Part shown: piece after piece, positions 7,626-16,693 of the stretch
Layout: every line of letters begins with the position of its first letter
Position numbering within the stretch: the first letter of the stretch is position 1
From: an uncultured Lentisphaeria bacterium
GTDB taxonomy: Bacteria; Verrucomicrobiota; Lentisphaeria; Victivallales; UBA1829
Length of the DNA: 53,907 bases
Reading direction: 5' to 3'
Assembly (NCBI GenBank): GCA_905197955.1
Contig: CAJKAR010000032.1
Location: 1-53,907, forward strand
The notes under the pieces: generated by a model
Databases searched by the model: none
What the model was told of the DNA's origin: nothing
The model's input: the letters and a program-made list of their open reading frames with translations, nothing else
Made by a program: the position numbers and the translations under genes

Positions 7626-8519
7626 ATGAACTTTATTCAGCTGGAATATTTTCAGAAGACCGTGGAATGCCGAAGTGTGACGGCTGCGGCAAAAATGCTT
7701 TTTATCACGCAGCCGGCCGTCAGCAAGCAGCTGCATCTGCTGGAGGAGGAACTGGAATGCAAGCTGTTCCAGCGGAAAGGAAATCATCTTGTTCCAACTG
7801 CCGCCGGAGAGTTTTTTTATCAAAGGGTGAAATCTCTGCTGGAGCAGTTTAATGATCTTCCGGTGGAAATGAAATCTTTTCTGCATCATGTATCCGGTCC
7901 GCTCCGCATCGGTTGCGGTCCCTATACTTCCGGAGCGGTTGTGCCGGATCTGATTGTGGAGCTGCTCAGGCGTTATCCGGAGATTGAACCATCGGTACAG
8001 GAGAAGGATTCGTTCTGCGCCGATTTGAAGAACGGAACACTCGACATCATGTTCGGCGTGCAGGGGTATGAGGGGACGGATCTGCTTTATATTCCGATGT
8101 ACCGGAATCGTCTTGTCCTGATCTGTTCTGCTCTTTCGCCGCTGGCAAAGGCGGAGCGGATCACGGAGAAGCTGCTTCGAAGAGAACCATTCCTGTCACA
8201 TTCCTATGCCTCAATCCGCGATCTGGTGTTTCGGAAGATGCCGTATCTGGAAAAGAACCGTTTCTATGTCGAGTCCCGGTATACGACAACACTGATCTCC
8301 TATGTGCAGCGCAATCTGGGGTTTTCGATTATTCCGGACTACTATCTCGGGAGTCTTCCGCCCGGAGTGGTTGTTCCCCGGTTCGAAACCGGCTGCGAGG
8401 TGGAGACGGGATGTCTCGTGGATTCCGGACGGCGCTTTTCGCCTCCCTTGCAGGCTATGATTGATCTTGTGCGGGAGAAATATGGTTCCCCCGATCCTGC
8501 GGCGGAGTCCGGAAAATGA
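7626..8519 (+). CDS. LysR-family transcriptional regulator
   Basis: A 297-residue LysR regulator. The N-terminal winged helix-turn-helix is clear (MNFIQLEYFQKTVECRSVTA, then AAKMLFITQPAVSKQLHLLEEEL). It is followed by the linker helix and a periplasmic-binding-protein-like effector domain (about residues 90-285). I chose ATG 7626, where the family normally starts; GGAGGA lies about 12 bases upstream. The next gene, an M14 peptidase, begins 63 bases downstream on the same strand and is a plausible target. The effector cannot be inferred. Confidence 0.93.
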   Translation: MNFIQLEYFQKTVECRSVTAAAKMLFITQPAVSKQLHLLEEELECKLFQRKGNHLVPTAAGEFFYQRVKSLLEQFNDLPVEMKSFLHHVSGPLRIGCGPYTSGAVVPDLIVELLRRYPEIEPSVQEKDSFCADLKNGTLDIMFGVQGYEGTDLLYIPMYRNRLVLICSALSPLAKAERITEKLLRREPFLSHSYASIRDLVFRKMPYLEKNRFYVESRYTTTLISYVQRNLGFSIIPDYYLGSLPPGVVVPRFETGCEVETGCLVDSGRRFSPPLQAMIDLVREKYGSPDPAAESGK

Positions 8520-8582
8520 GAAACGTATTGTCCCGTCGTTCCTTTTGTGGGGACGGAACAAGGAAATAAAAAAGGAGAAAAT

Positions 8583-9698
8583 ATGATTACAAACAAAATT
8601 CCGGGCGGTAACATTCAGGTTGTTTCCGTGGAGGGACACAGGATTGAACTGGATGTCGAAATGAGAGATTCGGCGGGCGACTGGTTCTACTGGTGTTTTA
8701 AAGCTGTTTTCCCGGAAAATGGGAGATACCATTTTCACTTTGTCCGGGATAATAAAGTCGGTACTCGCGGTCCGGCGTTCAGTCTGGATGACGGCCGCAC
8801 CTGGCGGTGGCTCAGCCGGGAGCGCTGGAACGATGACCGCTCTTTTGAATACGACTGCGCCGAAGCCGGCGAGCAAGTGATTTTCTGTATGGGCATGCAG
8901 TATCTTCAGCGGGATTGGGAGTCGTTTCTCCGGGAGTTCGAGGGGAATCCTTTTCTCCAGTCCGGCACTCTCTGCCGGAGCCGCAAGGGACGGAACGTGG
9001 AGCTTGTGACGATTCGGGAAGGTTCTCCGGAACATGCGGTTCTTCTGACCTCCCGTCATCACGCGGGCGAGATGATGGCAACCCATGCGATGGAAGGTTT
9101 TCTGCGCGCGGTTCTGGCAGATTCAGACTTCGGACGCGAATTCCGGCAGTGTGCCGCGCTTTATGCGGTTCCCTTTGCCGATAAGGATGGCGTGGAGGAT
9201 GGCGATCAGGGCAAGAACCGTATTCCGCATGATTACGCACGGGACTATCAGGATCCCGCCCTTTATCCGGAAACGGTTGCGCTTCGGAAGCTGATTTTCG
9301 AGAAAAAAACGGATTTTGTTCTGGATCTGCACTGTCCGTGGATTTTCGGCGAATTCAATGAGGAAACCTATATGGTCGGTACCGGCAATGAAAAGATGGA
9401 TCGCGCCATGGATCATTTTGCCGATCTTCTGGAATCGGTTCGTGTTCCCGATGCTCCGTATTTCAAGAAGAACAACATTCCGTTCGGGACCTCCTGGAAT
9501 ACAGAGAAAAATTATACGCAGGGGAGAACCATCAAACATTTTGCCGCAGAGATTCCGTTTGTCTCCTGTGCCCAGACCATAGAGATTCCGTTTGCGAACT
9601 TCGGTGATATCACCGTTGACCGTGCGGCGATGCTGCATTACGGTGAATCCATCGCACGAGCCGTTCTGCTCTACTTCAAAAGCGGAAGTGCAAAATAA
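8583..9698 (+). CDS. M14-family zinc carboxypeptidase-like protein
   Basis: A 371-residue cytoplasmic metallopeptidase of the M14 fold, with the N-terminal beta domain seen in cytosolic-carboxypeptidase-like members. The zinc ligands are His160 and Glu163 (SRHHAGE) and His250 (LDLHCPW); Glu334 in QTIEIPF is the expected catalytic base. All key residues are present, so it should be active, perhaps as a carboxypeptidase or amidohydrolase on a small peptide-like substrate. AAAAAGGAG precedes ATG 8583; the longer frame lacks a site. It follows a LysR gene and converges with the lipid operon, 42 bases from the AMP-ligase stop. Confidence 0.87.
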   Translation: MITNKIPGGNIQVVSVEGHRIELDVEMRDSAGDWFYWCFKAVFPENGRYHFHFVRDNKVGTRGPAFSLDDGRTWRWLSRERWNDDRSFEYDCAEAGEQVIFCMGMQYLQRDWESFLREFEGNPFLQSGTLCRSRKGRNVELVTIREGSPEHAVLLTSRHHAGEMMATHAMEGFLRAVLADSDFGREFRQCAALYAVPFADKDGVEDGDQGKNRIPHDYARDYQDPALYPETVALRKLIFEKKTDFVLDLHCPWIFGEFNEETYMVGTGNEKMDRAMDHFADLLESVRVPDAPYFKKNNIPFGTSWNTEKNYTQGRTIKHFAAEIPFVSCAQTIEIPFANFGDITVDRAAMLHYGESIARAVLLYFKSGSAK

Positions 9699-9740
9699 AG
9701 AGTTTTCATTTCCGCAACTTCCTGTTTTTTTTTCGAATGG

Positions 9741-11162
9741 TCAGCTTCTCCGCAGTTTGCCGCTGGCGGTGCGGGGGAGCTCTTCGACAAGCGTGAACTG
9801 TTTGGGAACCTTGTAGGGGGCGAGCCTTGCGAAGCAGTATTTCCGAATCTGTTCCTTCCAGTCGAGGGGGAGGGGATGTGCCGGAACAATTTCCGCAACG
9901 GGCAGTTCGCCGAAGCCCGGCATCGGCATTGCGCTGACACGCGATTCCCGGACGAATTCATGTTCATTCAGGATCGTTTCCACTTCATAGGGGAAAATTT
10001 TCATGCCGGCGAAAATGATGACGTTTTTGCTCCGTCCGACAATGAACAGAAAGCGCTCCTCATCCAGATGCCCGATGTCTCCGGTGCGGAACCAACCTCC
10101 GGGACAGATCTCTTCCCGAGTTCGGAAAGGCGTCAGATAGGCGTCGAACATGCCGGGGCCCTGAATGAGAATATCCCCGTTTCCTTCCGGATCCGGTGAG
10201 TCGATGCGGATCCGGTAGGCCTCCTGAAGTTTTCCAGCGGAGGCGGCTTTTTCCGGATGCTCCGTCGAGTTGATGCAGGGCAGTCCGACCTCAATGATTC
10301 CGTAAGCCTGAGACAGCGGCAGGGAGAATTTCTTCCGGAACGCTTCCGCATCGGCAACTTCCAGCTTCATCGCGGTGGAGATGGCAAGACGCACCGGTTT
10401 CAAAGAATCGGGAGCGAACTCAGGTGAGTGGGTCATCAGGCGGTAATGATACGGGGTTGCGTACAGCAGACGGATCGGAAAGGTCCGGAGCGCCTCCGCC
10501 ATTTTCTGCTCGACCGGCTGACCGCAGATGACAATCGCGACCCCTTTTCGCAGGAAGAGCAGGATCGTGACTACAAAATGAAAAGCCATGTCGAGAACCC
10601 ACAGCACATGATCTCCGCGTTTGACGCCAAGTCCCGTGCACGCCGAGGTCCGCTCCAGAACCGATTCGTGGGAGAGTACGACTCCTTTGTTGGCTCCGGT
10701 CGTTCCTGAGGAAAAACGGATGAATGCCGGAATCCTGCTATCCGGCAGAGGAATCGGATCAATGTCTTTCCTGAGATTCCGGAGAAAGAATGGTTCCCGG
10801 AAGTGCTCCGGAAGAGGCAGGGGGGTATCATTTTCCTTCCGCCGGGCGGAGTCGCAGAGCAGGAGATTGAGTCCGACTTTGGAAGGCATTGTTTCGAGCT
10901 CCTCCGCAGATGCCCTCGTTGAGAGCGGCACGATTGCCGCATTCAGCGAAAGAACCGCGAGACTGACTGCAATGTATTCATAAGAATCATCCGCCAGAAT
11001 TCCGACTCGGGCGAACGGACGGACTCCGTTTTCCCGGAGGATGTTTGCGAATCGGCGAACCTCATTGAGCAGTTCCGGGTATGTGTATGTTCTTTTCCGG
11101 TCGATGACAGCCGGTCCCTGATAGTCTCCGATTTCCCGGACGATCTGTTCCAGAATGTTCAT
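9741..11162 (-). CDS. AMP-dependent acyl ligase
   Basis: A 473-residue ANL-superfamily adenylating enzyme that should activate a carboxylic acid as acyl-AMP and load it onto CoA or a carrier protein. Visible motifs: the phosphate loop FSSGTTGANKG, the GWFRTGDIG motif, the hinge region GRSKNVIIFAGMKIFPYEVE, and the C-terminal catalytic lysine in PRTASGKLRR. It is the last gene of the lipid operon; its ATG overlaps the stop of the condensation-type gene (ATGA). With an ACP three genes upstream, a likely job is loading a starter or product acid. The gene may be shorter than canonical fatty acyl-CoA synthetases because its N-terminal domain is compact. Confidence 0.93.
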   Translation of the reverse strand: MNILEQIVREIGDYQGPAVIDRKRTYTYPELLNEVRRFANILRENGVRPFARVGILADDSYEYIAVSLAVLSLNAAIVPLSTRASAEELETMPSKVGLNLLLCDSARRKENDTPLPLPEHFREPFFLRNLRKDIDPIPLPDSRIPAFIRFSSGTTGANKGVVLSHESVLERTSACTGLGVKRGDHVLWVLDMAFHFVVTILLFLRKGVAIVICGQPVEQKMAEALRTFPIRLLYATPYHYRLMTHSPEFAPDSLKPVRLAISTAMKLEVADAEAFRKKFSLPLSQAYGIIEVGLPCINSTEHPEKAASAGKLQEAYRIRIDSPDPEGNGDILIQGPGMFDAYLTPFRTREEICPGGWFRTGDIGHLDEERFLFIVGRSKNVIIFAGMKIFPYEVETILNEHEFVRESRVSAMPMPGFGELPVAEIVPAHPLPLDWKEQIRKYCFARLAPYKVPKQFTLVEELPRTASGKLRRS

Positions 11163-12445
11163 GATTTTCCTTTCAAAGCGTTTTCCAGTTCAGCGGCAAA
11201 GTGTTCGATATCCGACTCCGGAAAGATTCCGCTCCGGTAGGAGATGACTGCGTTGAGCCGGTTGTTGAATGTATTGAAGAATACGCCCAGTCCGGTCATC
11301 GGCGGCATCGCCGGCAGATGATAGAGATTGGTGAGGATTCTGCCGGCAAATCTGTTTTGTTCCAGCGAGGTTCCCGAGACAAAGGAGAACATGAATGTTC
11401 CGGTGGTGGAGTTTCCCATTTTCCGGACGATTTTCAGAAGCAGTGGCGGCGGAGCGATCCGCATCAGGCGCGATGCGGCGCGATAGGCAAGGGCGGTCCG
11501 TTCTCCCGTGCGGATAAAAATCTGTTTCCGGATTTCCGGAATGGATTCCGCGGGATCCGCGAGCAGGGAGCGGCGGAGACTGATCGGGAGCAGACTCCAT
11601 TGATTGAAGAAGACCGCATCGCGGGGGATGGAATCCTGTCCGCGCATGTCGATGGACATGGGAATCAGGAAATGTTCCTCTTCCTGTTCGTGCGGGATCA
11701 GTCTGTCGTATCCCTTTGCCGTGAGTGCGAGGAGATAGGGGGTGAGCATGAATGGTCCTGCGTCGCGGTCGGAGCGCTGACGGAGTGAATCGGTTTCCTC
11801 TTCCGTCAGGGAGATGACTCGATAAGCCGATGATGCTGTATCGCAGGCATGGCGGACGGCGGTCGGGCCGGTTTTCTGAATTTCCAGAAGACGCTGCTGA
11901 ATCTGCCGGCCGCAGGAGAACTGTTTTTCCCATTCGTTGAGCATGGGGGAGGCGAGTCCCGGATGCTCTTCCGTCTGCGGATTCTTCCCGTGGCGCAGTT
12001 GTTCGAGGAGCAGTTCCGCTCCTCGTCCGTCAAACAGCAGGTGGCTGAATTTGAAAATCAGAGCGGATCGTCCTTTCGGCTGCGAGAGTGCATGTACCGC
12101 CAGCGCCTGTCCACGGGGAAGGGGACGGTTTGCAAACCGTTCCACCGCCAGCGGAAAATCGGATGGAAACAGCAGTTCTTCCGTGGTGAAGACAAGAGGG
12201 AGCGGCTTGCCCGGCTGCCAGTACGGAGCGAGATGGAGAAGATGGCGCCGGATGGAGCCGTTGAGCATCGGCAGAAGCGGATCGAGACGTTTCAGAAGAG
12301 CGCGGACTGCGTCTTCCGGGAACGGAGTCTCCGATTCCAGGACAAGCATGAAGTGATTGCCGCGTCCGGGAGTGAGGCGGCACTGGTAGTTCAGAAGATT
12401 GGCGATCCAGTCGAATCCGTCGAGATAGAGCTTTGGGGAAAACAT
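11159..12445 (-). CDS. Condensation-type acyltransferase
   Basis: A 428-residue protein of the condensation-domain/wax-ester-synthase-like superfamily (CoA-dependent acyltransferase fold). The active-site motif HHxxxDG appears as SHLLFDG at 134-140: the first His is Ser134, but catalytic His135, Asp139 and Gly140 are kept. A later segment (PMSIDMRGQDS, FFNQWS) matches the DFGWG-side half of the fold only loosely. In this operon it probably joins a carrier-bound acyl chain to an alcohol or amine. It starts three bases after the ACP stop and overlaps the ligase start, so translation is coupled. The exact acceptor cannot be inferred. Confidence 0.8.
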   Translation of the reverse strand: MFSPKLYLDGFDWIANLLNYQCRLTPGRGNHFMLVLESETPFPEDAVRALLKRLDPLLPMLNGSIRRHLLHLAPYWQPGKPLPLVFTTEELLFPSDFPLAVERFANRPLPRGQALAVHALSQPKGRSALIFKFSHLLFDGRGAELLLEQLRHGKNPQTEEHPGLASPMLNEWEKQFSCGRQIQQRLLEIQKTGPTAVRHACDTASSAYRVISLTEEETDSLRQRSDRDAGPFMLTPYLLALTAKGYDRLIPHEQEEEHFLIPMSIDMRGQDSIPRDAVFFNQWSLLPISLRRSLLADPAESIPEIRKQIFIRTGERTALAYRAASRLMRIAPPPLLLKIVRKMGNSTTGTFMFSFVSGTSLEQNRFAGRILTNLYHLPAMPPMTGLGVFFNTFNNRLNAVISYRSGIFPESDIEHFAAELENALKGKS

Positions 12446-12448
12446 GGG

Positions 12449-12706
12449 TTATCTGACCAGTTCCTTTCTGATCCGTTTCGCGAGGGCGGAGAGTGTGGAG
12501 ACATCTGCCGTTCCGATTCCCGCATCCAGAAGATTCACGCTCCACAGGCGGTTGACCGAAAGCAGAAGTTCGACAAATCCCATCGAATTGATTCCGTTCC
12601 ACGAAAGGGATTGCTCCGCTTTGAGTTCTTCCGTTTTTTTTCCGGTGATGATGGAGATTTCGTTTTTCAGAGCCGTTTCAATTTCTTCCAGTGTGATTTC
12701 CGCCAT
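12449..12706 (-). CDS. Acyl carrier protein
   Basis: An 85-residue carrier protein. The predicted phosphopantetheine site is Ser41 in NGINSMGFVELLLSV, which keeps the Ser followed by a hydrophobic residue at the start of helix II; the usual Asp before it is Asn40. The acidic N-terminal helix (EITLEEIETALKNEI) is typical. GAGAGGAA precedes ATG. It sits between the chain-length-factor-like gene and the condensation-type acyltransferase and is probably the scaffold for the acyl chain built by this operon, distinct from the housekeeping ACP. Confidence 0.9.
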   Translation of the reverse strand: MAEITLEEIETALKNEISIITGKKTEELKAEQSLSWNGINSMGFVELLLSVNRLWSVNLLDAGIGTADVSTLSALAKRIRKELVR

Positions 12707-12732
12707 GGAGTTCCTCTCTTTCCGTTTGCTGG

Positions 12733-13353
12733 CTACCGGAGATCCGGAGTGTTCATCGGACCGTATTTTGATTCCTTTTCATCGTTTGTGAGCAGATATG
12801 CGGAGACTCTTTCCTGTGGAATATCCGGAGCCTTGAGAATGGTTCCGCGCTGTTTCCGCAACGTTTCGTCGATATATCCCGATTCCTGAGCCGAAAGGAA
12901 CAGAATGCGGGTGCAGTACCCCGTTTCGATGCAGGCTTTCACGGTGGCGAGGGGGCCCGCGGGAACGGATGCTTCATGATGAGTCATGGTGAAGACCGGT
13001 CCTGTCAGATGCAGCAGTTCCGCCACATACGATGCCGCCGCGTTGTGCACCGAGTGGGTGAATGCCGTGGAAAGCAGCTGGTCTTCGGGATATTCGAGCA
13101 GTTCATCCAGAAATTTTGCGGTTGTATTCTGCGGCCCGAAGCGTCCCGCGATGAGGATTCCCGTCTCTTCCGGCGGAGCTCCCCGGAAGCAGGAGTCCTG
13201 TACCGCTTCGAGCGCTGCCGCGGCGATCATTGCCGTATAGAAATCGGCGCGGCGCATTCCGTGCTGTTTTTTGAATCCCGAAAGAAAGGTCCGGTCGATG
13301 AGATGTTCTCCGGGGGAGGGCTTCCGCTCCGCTTTGCCTGCGATGAAGATCAT
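12733..13353 (-). CDS. Ketosynthase-like chain-length-factor homologue
   Basis: A 206-residue protein resembling the N-terminal half of the thiolase fold, as in the short 'chain length factor' proteins of aryl-polyene-type clusters. Segments such as GPVFTMTHHEAS and the ILIAGRFGPQN strand align by order with ketosynthases. The catalytic Cys position holds no Cys (THHEAS), and the His-containing C-terminal half is absent, so it cannot be a complete synthase. I chose ATG 13353, which overlaps the stop of the ketosynthase gene (ATGA), suggesting one-to-one production of a heterodimer. The longer ORF adds 13 residues inside the upstream gene. Confidence 0.82.
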   Translation of the reverse strand: MIFIAGKAERKPSPGEHLIDRTFLSGFKKQHGMRRADFYTAMIAAAALEAVQDSCFRGAPPEETGILIAGRFGPQNTTAKFLDELLEYPEDQLLSTAFTHSVHNAAASYVAELLHLTGPVFTMTHHEASVPAGPLATVKACIETGYCTRILFLSAQESGYIDETLRKQRGTILKAPDIPQERVSAYLLTNDEKESKYGPMNTPDLR

Positions 13354-14549
13354 TCCGCACACTCCTTTCCGACAATCAGTGCGGTATTGCATCCGCCGAA
13401 TGCCAGTGAAGTGGAGAGGGCGAAGTCCCCGGAAAATTCTGTCGGTTCTGCAATCGGCGGCACGGGAACATCCTCCGCTTTTTTCCGGAATCCTGCGCTG
13501 GGCGGAAGGACTCCTTTTTGAAGCATGAGAAGCGTGAAGATCAGTTCCAGCGTTCCCGCCGCTCCGAGCGTATGCCCTGTTTTCCCTTTGGTGGAGAGGT
13601 ATTTGACGCGATCTCCGAACAGACGGAGAAAAACGGCGGATTCGCAGGCATCGTTATTGAGAGTTCCGGTTCCATGGGCGTTGAGGAACGCGATCTGTTC
13701 CGGTTCGATCTGTGCGCGGGAGAGCGCCTTGCGGATTGCCCGTTCCAGTCCGAGTCCTTCCGGATGAGGACTTGTGATGTGGTAGGCATCCGCCGAGGAG
13801 CCGTATCCGGCAAGGAAAAAGCGTTCGCCTCCTTTGGGTTGCAGACTTCTGTACAGCCGGTCCTGAGCGAGAATGACAACCCCTGCGCCTTCTCCGAGGT
13901 TCAGTCCTTTCCGTTCCGCATCGAACGGCCTGCACGGTTCGGGAGACGTGACTCCGAGAGCATGAAATCCGGCGATCGGCACCCGGCAGAGCTCATCGAC
14001 TCCGCCGGCAATGACCAGATCGCACAATCCGGATTCGATCCAGAGCGCGCCGACGGCGACCGCATCCGCACCCGATGCACAGGCATTGGAGATTGTTGCA
14101 TCGGGACCGGTAAGCTGGAGTTTTCTCCGCAGAAATGCGGAAGGGGGACCTTCCAGAAAGCGTTCGAGCGGTTCGATGGTCGTTGCGGTCCCTTGCTTCT
14201 GCTGACGGTAGAATTCGATGTCATTCAGTTGAACGGCGACTGTGGTGCCGATGCAGATTCCGGTTCTGAACTTTTTCAGGTCCTGTTGTGAAAGACCAGC
14301 ATTTTCGAGAGCTTCCGCGAGAGCATGTTCCAGAAGCGCCATGCTGCGCGAGAGGGATGAGTTCGGAAAGGAGTCCAGTTCAAAGACCGGGTCATTCAAT
14401 GCTGTCTGAATGCGGGCGGAAGCTCTCCGGGGCGGTGGCACGGTTCCATAGAGTCCTTCGAGAGTGTGACGGAGCCCGTCTCCCGCATTGGAAATGCATC
14501 CGCATCCGATGATTCGGATTCGATTGGTTCCATCCGGTGCCTGATCCAT
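13350..14549 (-). CDS. Beta-ketoacyl-ACP synthase (KS1)
   Basis: A 399-residue FabF-like condensing enzyme with the full triad: Cys157 (ISNACASGAD), His292 (NAHGTGTLNND) and His326 (KGKTGHTLGAAG). It should extend a carrier-bound acyl chain by decarboxylative condensation. AAGGA lies upstream of the ATG. It opens the second half of the lipid operon after an 88-base gap with two hairpins, and overlaps the truncated KS-like gene that follows, which resembles the KS/chain-length-factor pairing of type II polyketide and aryl-polyene systems. No ketoreductase or dehydratase is encoded nearby. Confidence 0.94.
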   Translation of the reverse strand: MDQAPDGTNRIRIIGCGCISNAGDGLRHTLEGLYGTVPPPRRASARIQTALNDPVFELDSFPNSSLSRSMALLEHALAEALENAGLSQQDLKKFRTGICIGTTVAVQLNDIEFYRQQKQGTATTIEPLERFLEGPPSAFLRRKLQLTGPDATISNACASGADAVAVGALWIESGLCDLVIAGGVDELCRVPIAGFHALGVTSPEPCRPFDAERKGLNLGEGAGVVILAQDRLYRSLQPKGGERFFLAGYGSSADAYHITSPHPEGLGLERAIRKALSRAQIEPEQIAFLNAHGTGTLNNDACESAVFLRLFGDRVKYLSTKGKTGHTLGAAGTLELIFTLLMLQKGVLPPSAGFRKKAEDVPVPPIAEPTEFSGDFALSTSLAFGGCNTALIVGKECAE

Positions 14550-14588
14550 TCTGGAAATAGTCCTTCCCCGTTTTTTGAGTTAGCCTTC

Positions 14589-14623
14589 TGCCGGAGGCGT
14601 TCCGGCATGGAGTAATATACTCC
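14589..14623 (-). promoter_or_regulatory. Two hairpins between acyltransferase and KS1
   Basis: In the 88-base gap, GGAGTA-ATA-TACTCC (14609-14623) and TGCCGGA..TCCGGCA (14589-14607) form two adjacent dyads, with no T-run after either on the minus strand. They may set the ratio of upstream to downstream gene products by RNA stability or bind a regulator. Confidence 0.4.
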
Positions 14624-14637
14624 GTTTTTGGCGCAAT

Positions 14638-15534
14638 TCATTCCTGATCGGAGGATTTTCGCCAGATATTTTCAAATAAAAAGCACTGATACGGATATTT
14701 CATGCAGAGCTGTTCGAGTTTTTTGACATAAATATCGAGATAGGGTTTGAGAGCTTTCCGGCTGCGTCCCTGCCATTGCGGATGGATTTCCGGCCCGAAT
14801 TCCGCGATGAAGTGCGAGTGATGTTTTTCGCGGATGGCAAACAGGGGGAGAACCGTGCAGCCGGTGCGTGAGGCGATATGGAACGCTGCGCTTGGGAAAA
14901 TGGCGGATTCACCGAGGAATTCGGTTTCGATGCCTTCGCCTTCGAGACAGCGGTCGCCCATGATGCAGACGATTTCTCCGCGTTCGATGGCATCGGTGAC
15001 ATCGAGCAGCCCTCCCATGGGGGACTCGGTGGAGATGAGGCGGATCGGAACTTGGAGTCCTTCCAGCGCGGCGGTTTTGTCGATATTGACGTTCCGGTCC
15101 GGCATGACAAGGAGGTTGACCGGTTTCCGGACAATGTGAAGTCCGCCCATGATCGCATTCCATGCGCCGAAATGCGAGGTCAGAATAAGGAATCCCTCTT
15201 TCCGGTCCATGAGACGTTCGGAGAGTTCCCGGTTGATAAAGCGATAGGTTGTCATGTTTCTGGTCATGGCGGCGCGCTCCACGATGGCCTGTCCCTGACT
15301 GGTGAAGAGCGCCCAGGTGTGAAAGAAAAGTCTGACTGCGCCCGCTCCGGGGAAGCGGTGACGGAGATAGGGCCGTGCCGCAAGACGTGCCTTCCGGTCG
15401 AAACAGACGTAGAAGAATGTGACGACCCACACCAGTTCGCATGTCCGGTTGACTCCCATGATCCGCAGAAGCAGCAGGAAGATCCGGATTCCGAGGGCAT
15501 TTCCCCGGCTGTCGCTGAGATTTTCATTCCGCAT
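14638..15534 (-). CDS. LpxL-like lipid acyltransferase
   Basis: A 298-residue membrane-associated acyltransferase of the lipid A late-acyltransferase (LpxL/HtrB) family, with a hydrophobic N-terminal segment (about 15-45). The family motif H-x4-D/E appears as HFGAWN: His121 is kept but the acid is Asn126, an unusual change in the catalytic dyad. Other family features (MGDRCLEGEG, VLPLFAIRE) are clear. In aryl-polyene-type clusters a glycosyltransferase and such an acyltransferase are often fused; here they are separate genes overlapping by 11 bases. It probably moves the operon's acyl product onto a lipid or sugar acceptor at the inner membrane. Confidence 0.9.
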   Translation of the reverse strand: MRNENLSDSRGNALGIRIFLLLLRIMGVNRTCELVWVVTFFYVCFDRKARLAARPYLRHRFPGAGAVRLFFHTWALFTSQGQAIVERAAMTRNMTTYRFINRELSERLMDRKEGFLILTSHFGAWNAIMGGLHIVRKPVNLLVMPDRNVNIDKTAALEGLQVPIRLISTESPMGGLLDVTDAIERGEIVCIMGDRCLEGEGIETEFLGESAIFPSAAFHIASRTGCTVLPLFAIREKHHSHFIAEFGPEIHPQWQGRSRKALKPYLDIYVKKLEQLCMKYPYQCFLFENIWRKSSDQE

Positions 15535-16693
15535 TCCGCATTCTCCTGTTGCAAAGCGACGCCACCGCCCAGGTCGCGATTCCCGAAACGATCATCCAGA
15601 ACGGTGCGAGAATCAGGCTTCCGAGGAACCATTCAAACAGTCGCAAATGCAGTTCCTGCACCCCTGATTGAAAGGTCACTTCCGTCAGCCAGCGTCCGTG
15701 CCGCAGGCGGTAGCCCAGCTCGATGCACAGCACCGGCGATACCGGCGGCATATACAGATTCTGGATCGCCAGCGCCATGACCTTGTTCAGATGGAGGCGT
15801 TCCGTCACATACAGAATCGTCAGAATGTGAAAGCCCGGCAGCGGCAGAACCGCCAGAAACGATCCGACTCCGGCGGACGCCGCCAGTCCGAGCGGCGAAG
15901 CATTCTCGTGCAGAAGAGCGTTCAGCAGTTCCTTCGGACGGAAAATCGAATATCGGAAACCGGGCGAGGGCCGCAGTTTTTTCTTCGGAATCGGCAGAAG
16001 ACGAATCCCCACCAGATGAAAATGGATGCAGAAGAGCCGGAAGTTATCCAGAAACGGACGGAAGTGCGAGACCCGTTTCGACGGCTCCGGATAGTAGGAT
16101 CGGACCGGGAGATTGTGCAGTTCCAGATTCGCCCATGCCGCCCGCGCCAGAATTTCCGCTTCATAGTTGTAGCGTCGGCAGAGACAGTGCAGACGGCTCA
16201 CATATTTGACCGGATATGCGCGGAATCCGCTCTGGCAGTCGTCGATCCGGACTCCTGTTTCAACCCGCATCCAGAAGTTTGCAAACTCTCTGCCGAACTT
16301 GCTGGAGTTCGGGACGTGTTCCCCGGAAAGATCGCGGCAGCCGACAATCAGCGAATAGTCGTTGCGTTCCATTAGAGGGAAAAAGAGGGGGATGTCTTCC
16401 GGTTCGTGCTGTCCATCCGCATCGAGCGTGATCATGTAGTCGATCCCGGGGAGCTTCTTCAGATACTCCAGCGCGGTGAGAATGGCGGCTCCTTTGCCGA
16501 GATTTCGGCTGTGGCGCAGAACGGGGATATCGGTATTGCGGAACAGCGCCTGGAGATCCCGGTCGGTGCTGCCGTCATCGACGATGAGAACATGCGGGAG
16601 CACGGCATGTGTCCGGGCAGCAACGTCCGCGATGGTTGATCCGTTGTTGTAGACCGGAAGAACGGCAAAAACTCTGTCCCGGATATCGTTCAT
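15524..16693 (-). CDS. GT2 glycosyltransferase with DUF2062 domain
   Basis: A 389-residue protein. The N-terminal GT-A domain begins VFAVLPVYNNGSTIADVAAR, with the nucleotide-binding DDGSTD and the DADGQHEPED metal-binding motif. The C-terminal ~130 residues form a DUF2062 domain with hydrophobic helices (GLAASAGVGSFLAVLPLPGF; WFLGSLILAPFWMIVSG). GGAGGGG lies just upstream of ATG 16693, and the ATG overlaps the radical SAM stop (ATGA); the much longer open frame is antisense read-through. GT2 plus DUF2062 proteins are typical partners in aryl-polyene-like lipid clusters, where they may glycosylate the lipid head. Confidence 0.92.
   Translation of the reverse strand: MNDIRDRVFAVLPVYNNGSTIADVAARTHAVLPHVLIVDDGSTDRDLQALFRNTDIPVLRHSRNLGKGAAILTALEYLKKLPGIDYMITLDADGQHEPEDIPLFFPLMERNDYSLIVGCRDLSGEHVPNSSKFGREFANFWMRVETGVRIDDCQSGFRAYPVKYVSRLHCLCRRYNYEAEILARAAWANLELHNLPVRSYYPEPSKRVSHFRPFLDNFRLFCIHFHLVGIRLLPIPKKKLRPSPGFRYSIFRPKELLNALLHENASPLGLAASAGVGSFLAVLPLPGFHILTILYVTERLHLNKVMALAIQNLYMPPVSPVLCIELGYRLRHGRWLTEVTFQSGVQELHLRLFEWFLGSLILAPFWMIVSGIATWAVASLCNRRMRNAE

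Noticed and set aside
8520..8582. Imperfect hairpin TTGTCCCGTC/GACGGAACAA before the M14 peptidase
   Set aside because: It is short, has a mismatch and a large loop, and resembles neither a terminator nor a known riboswitch.
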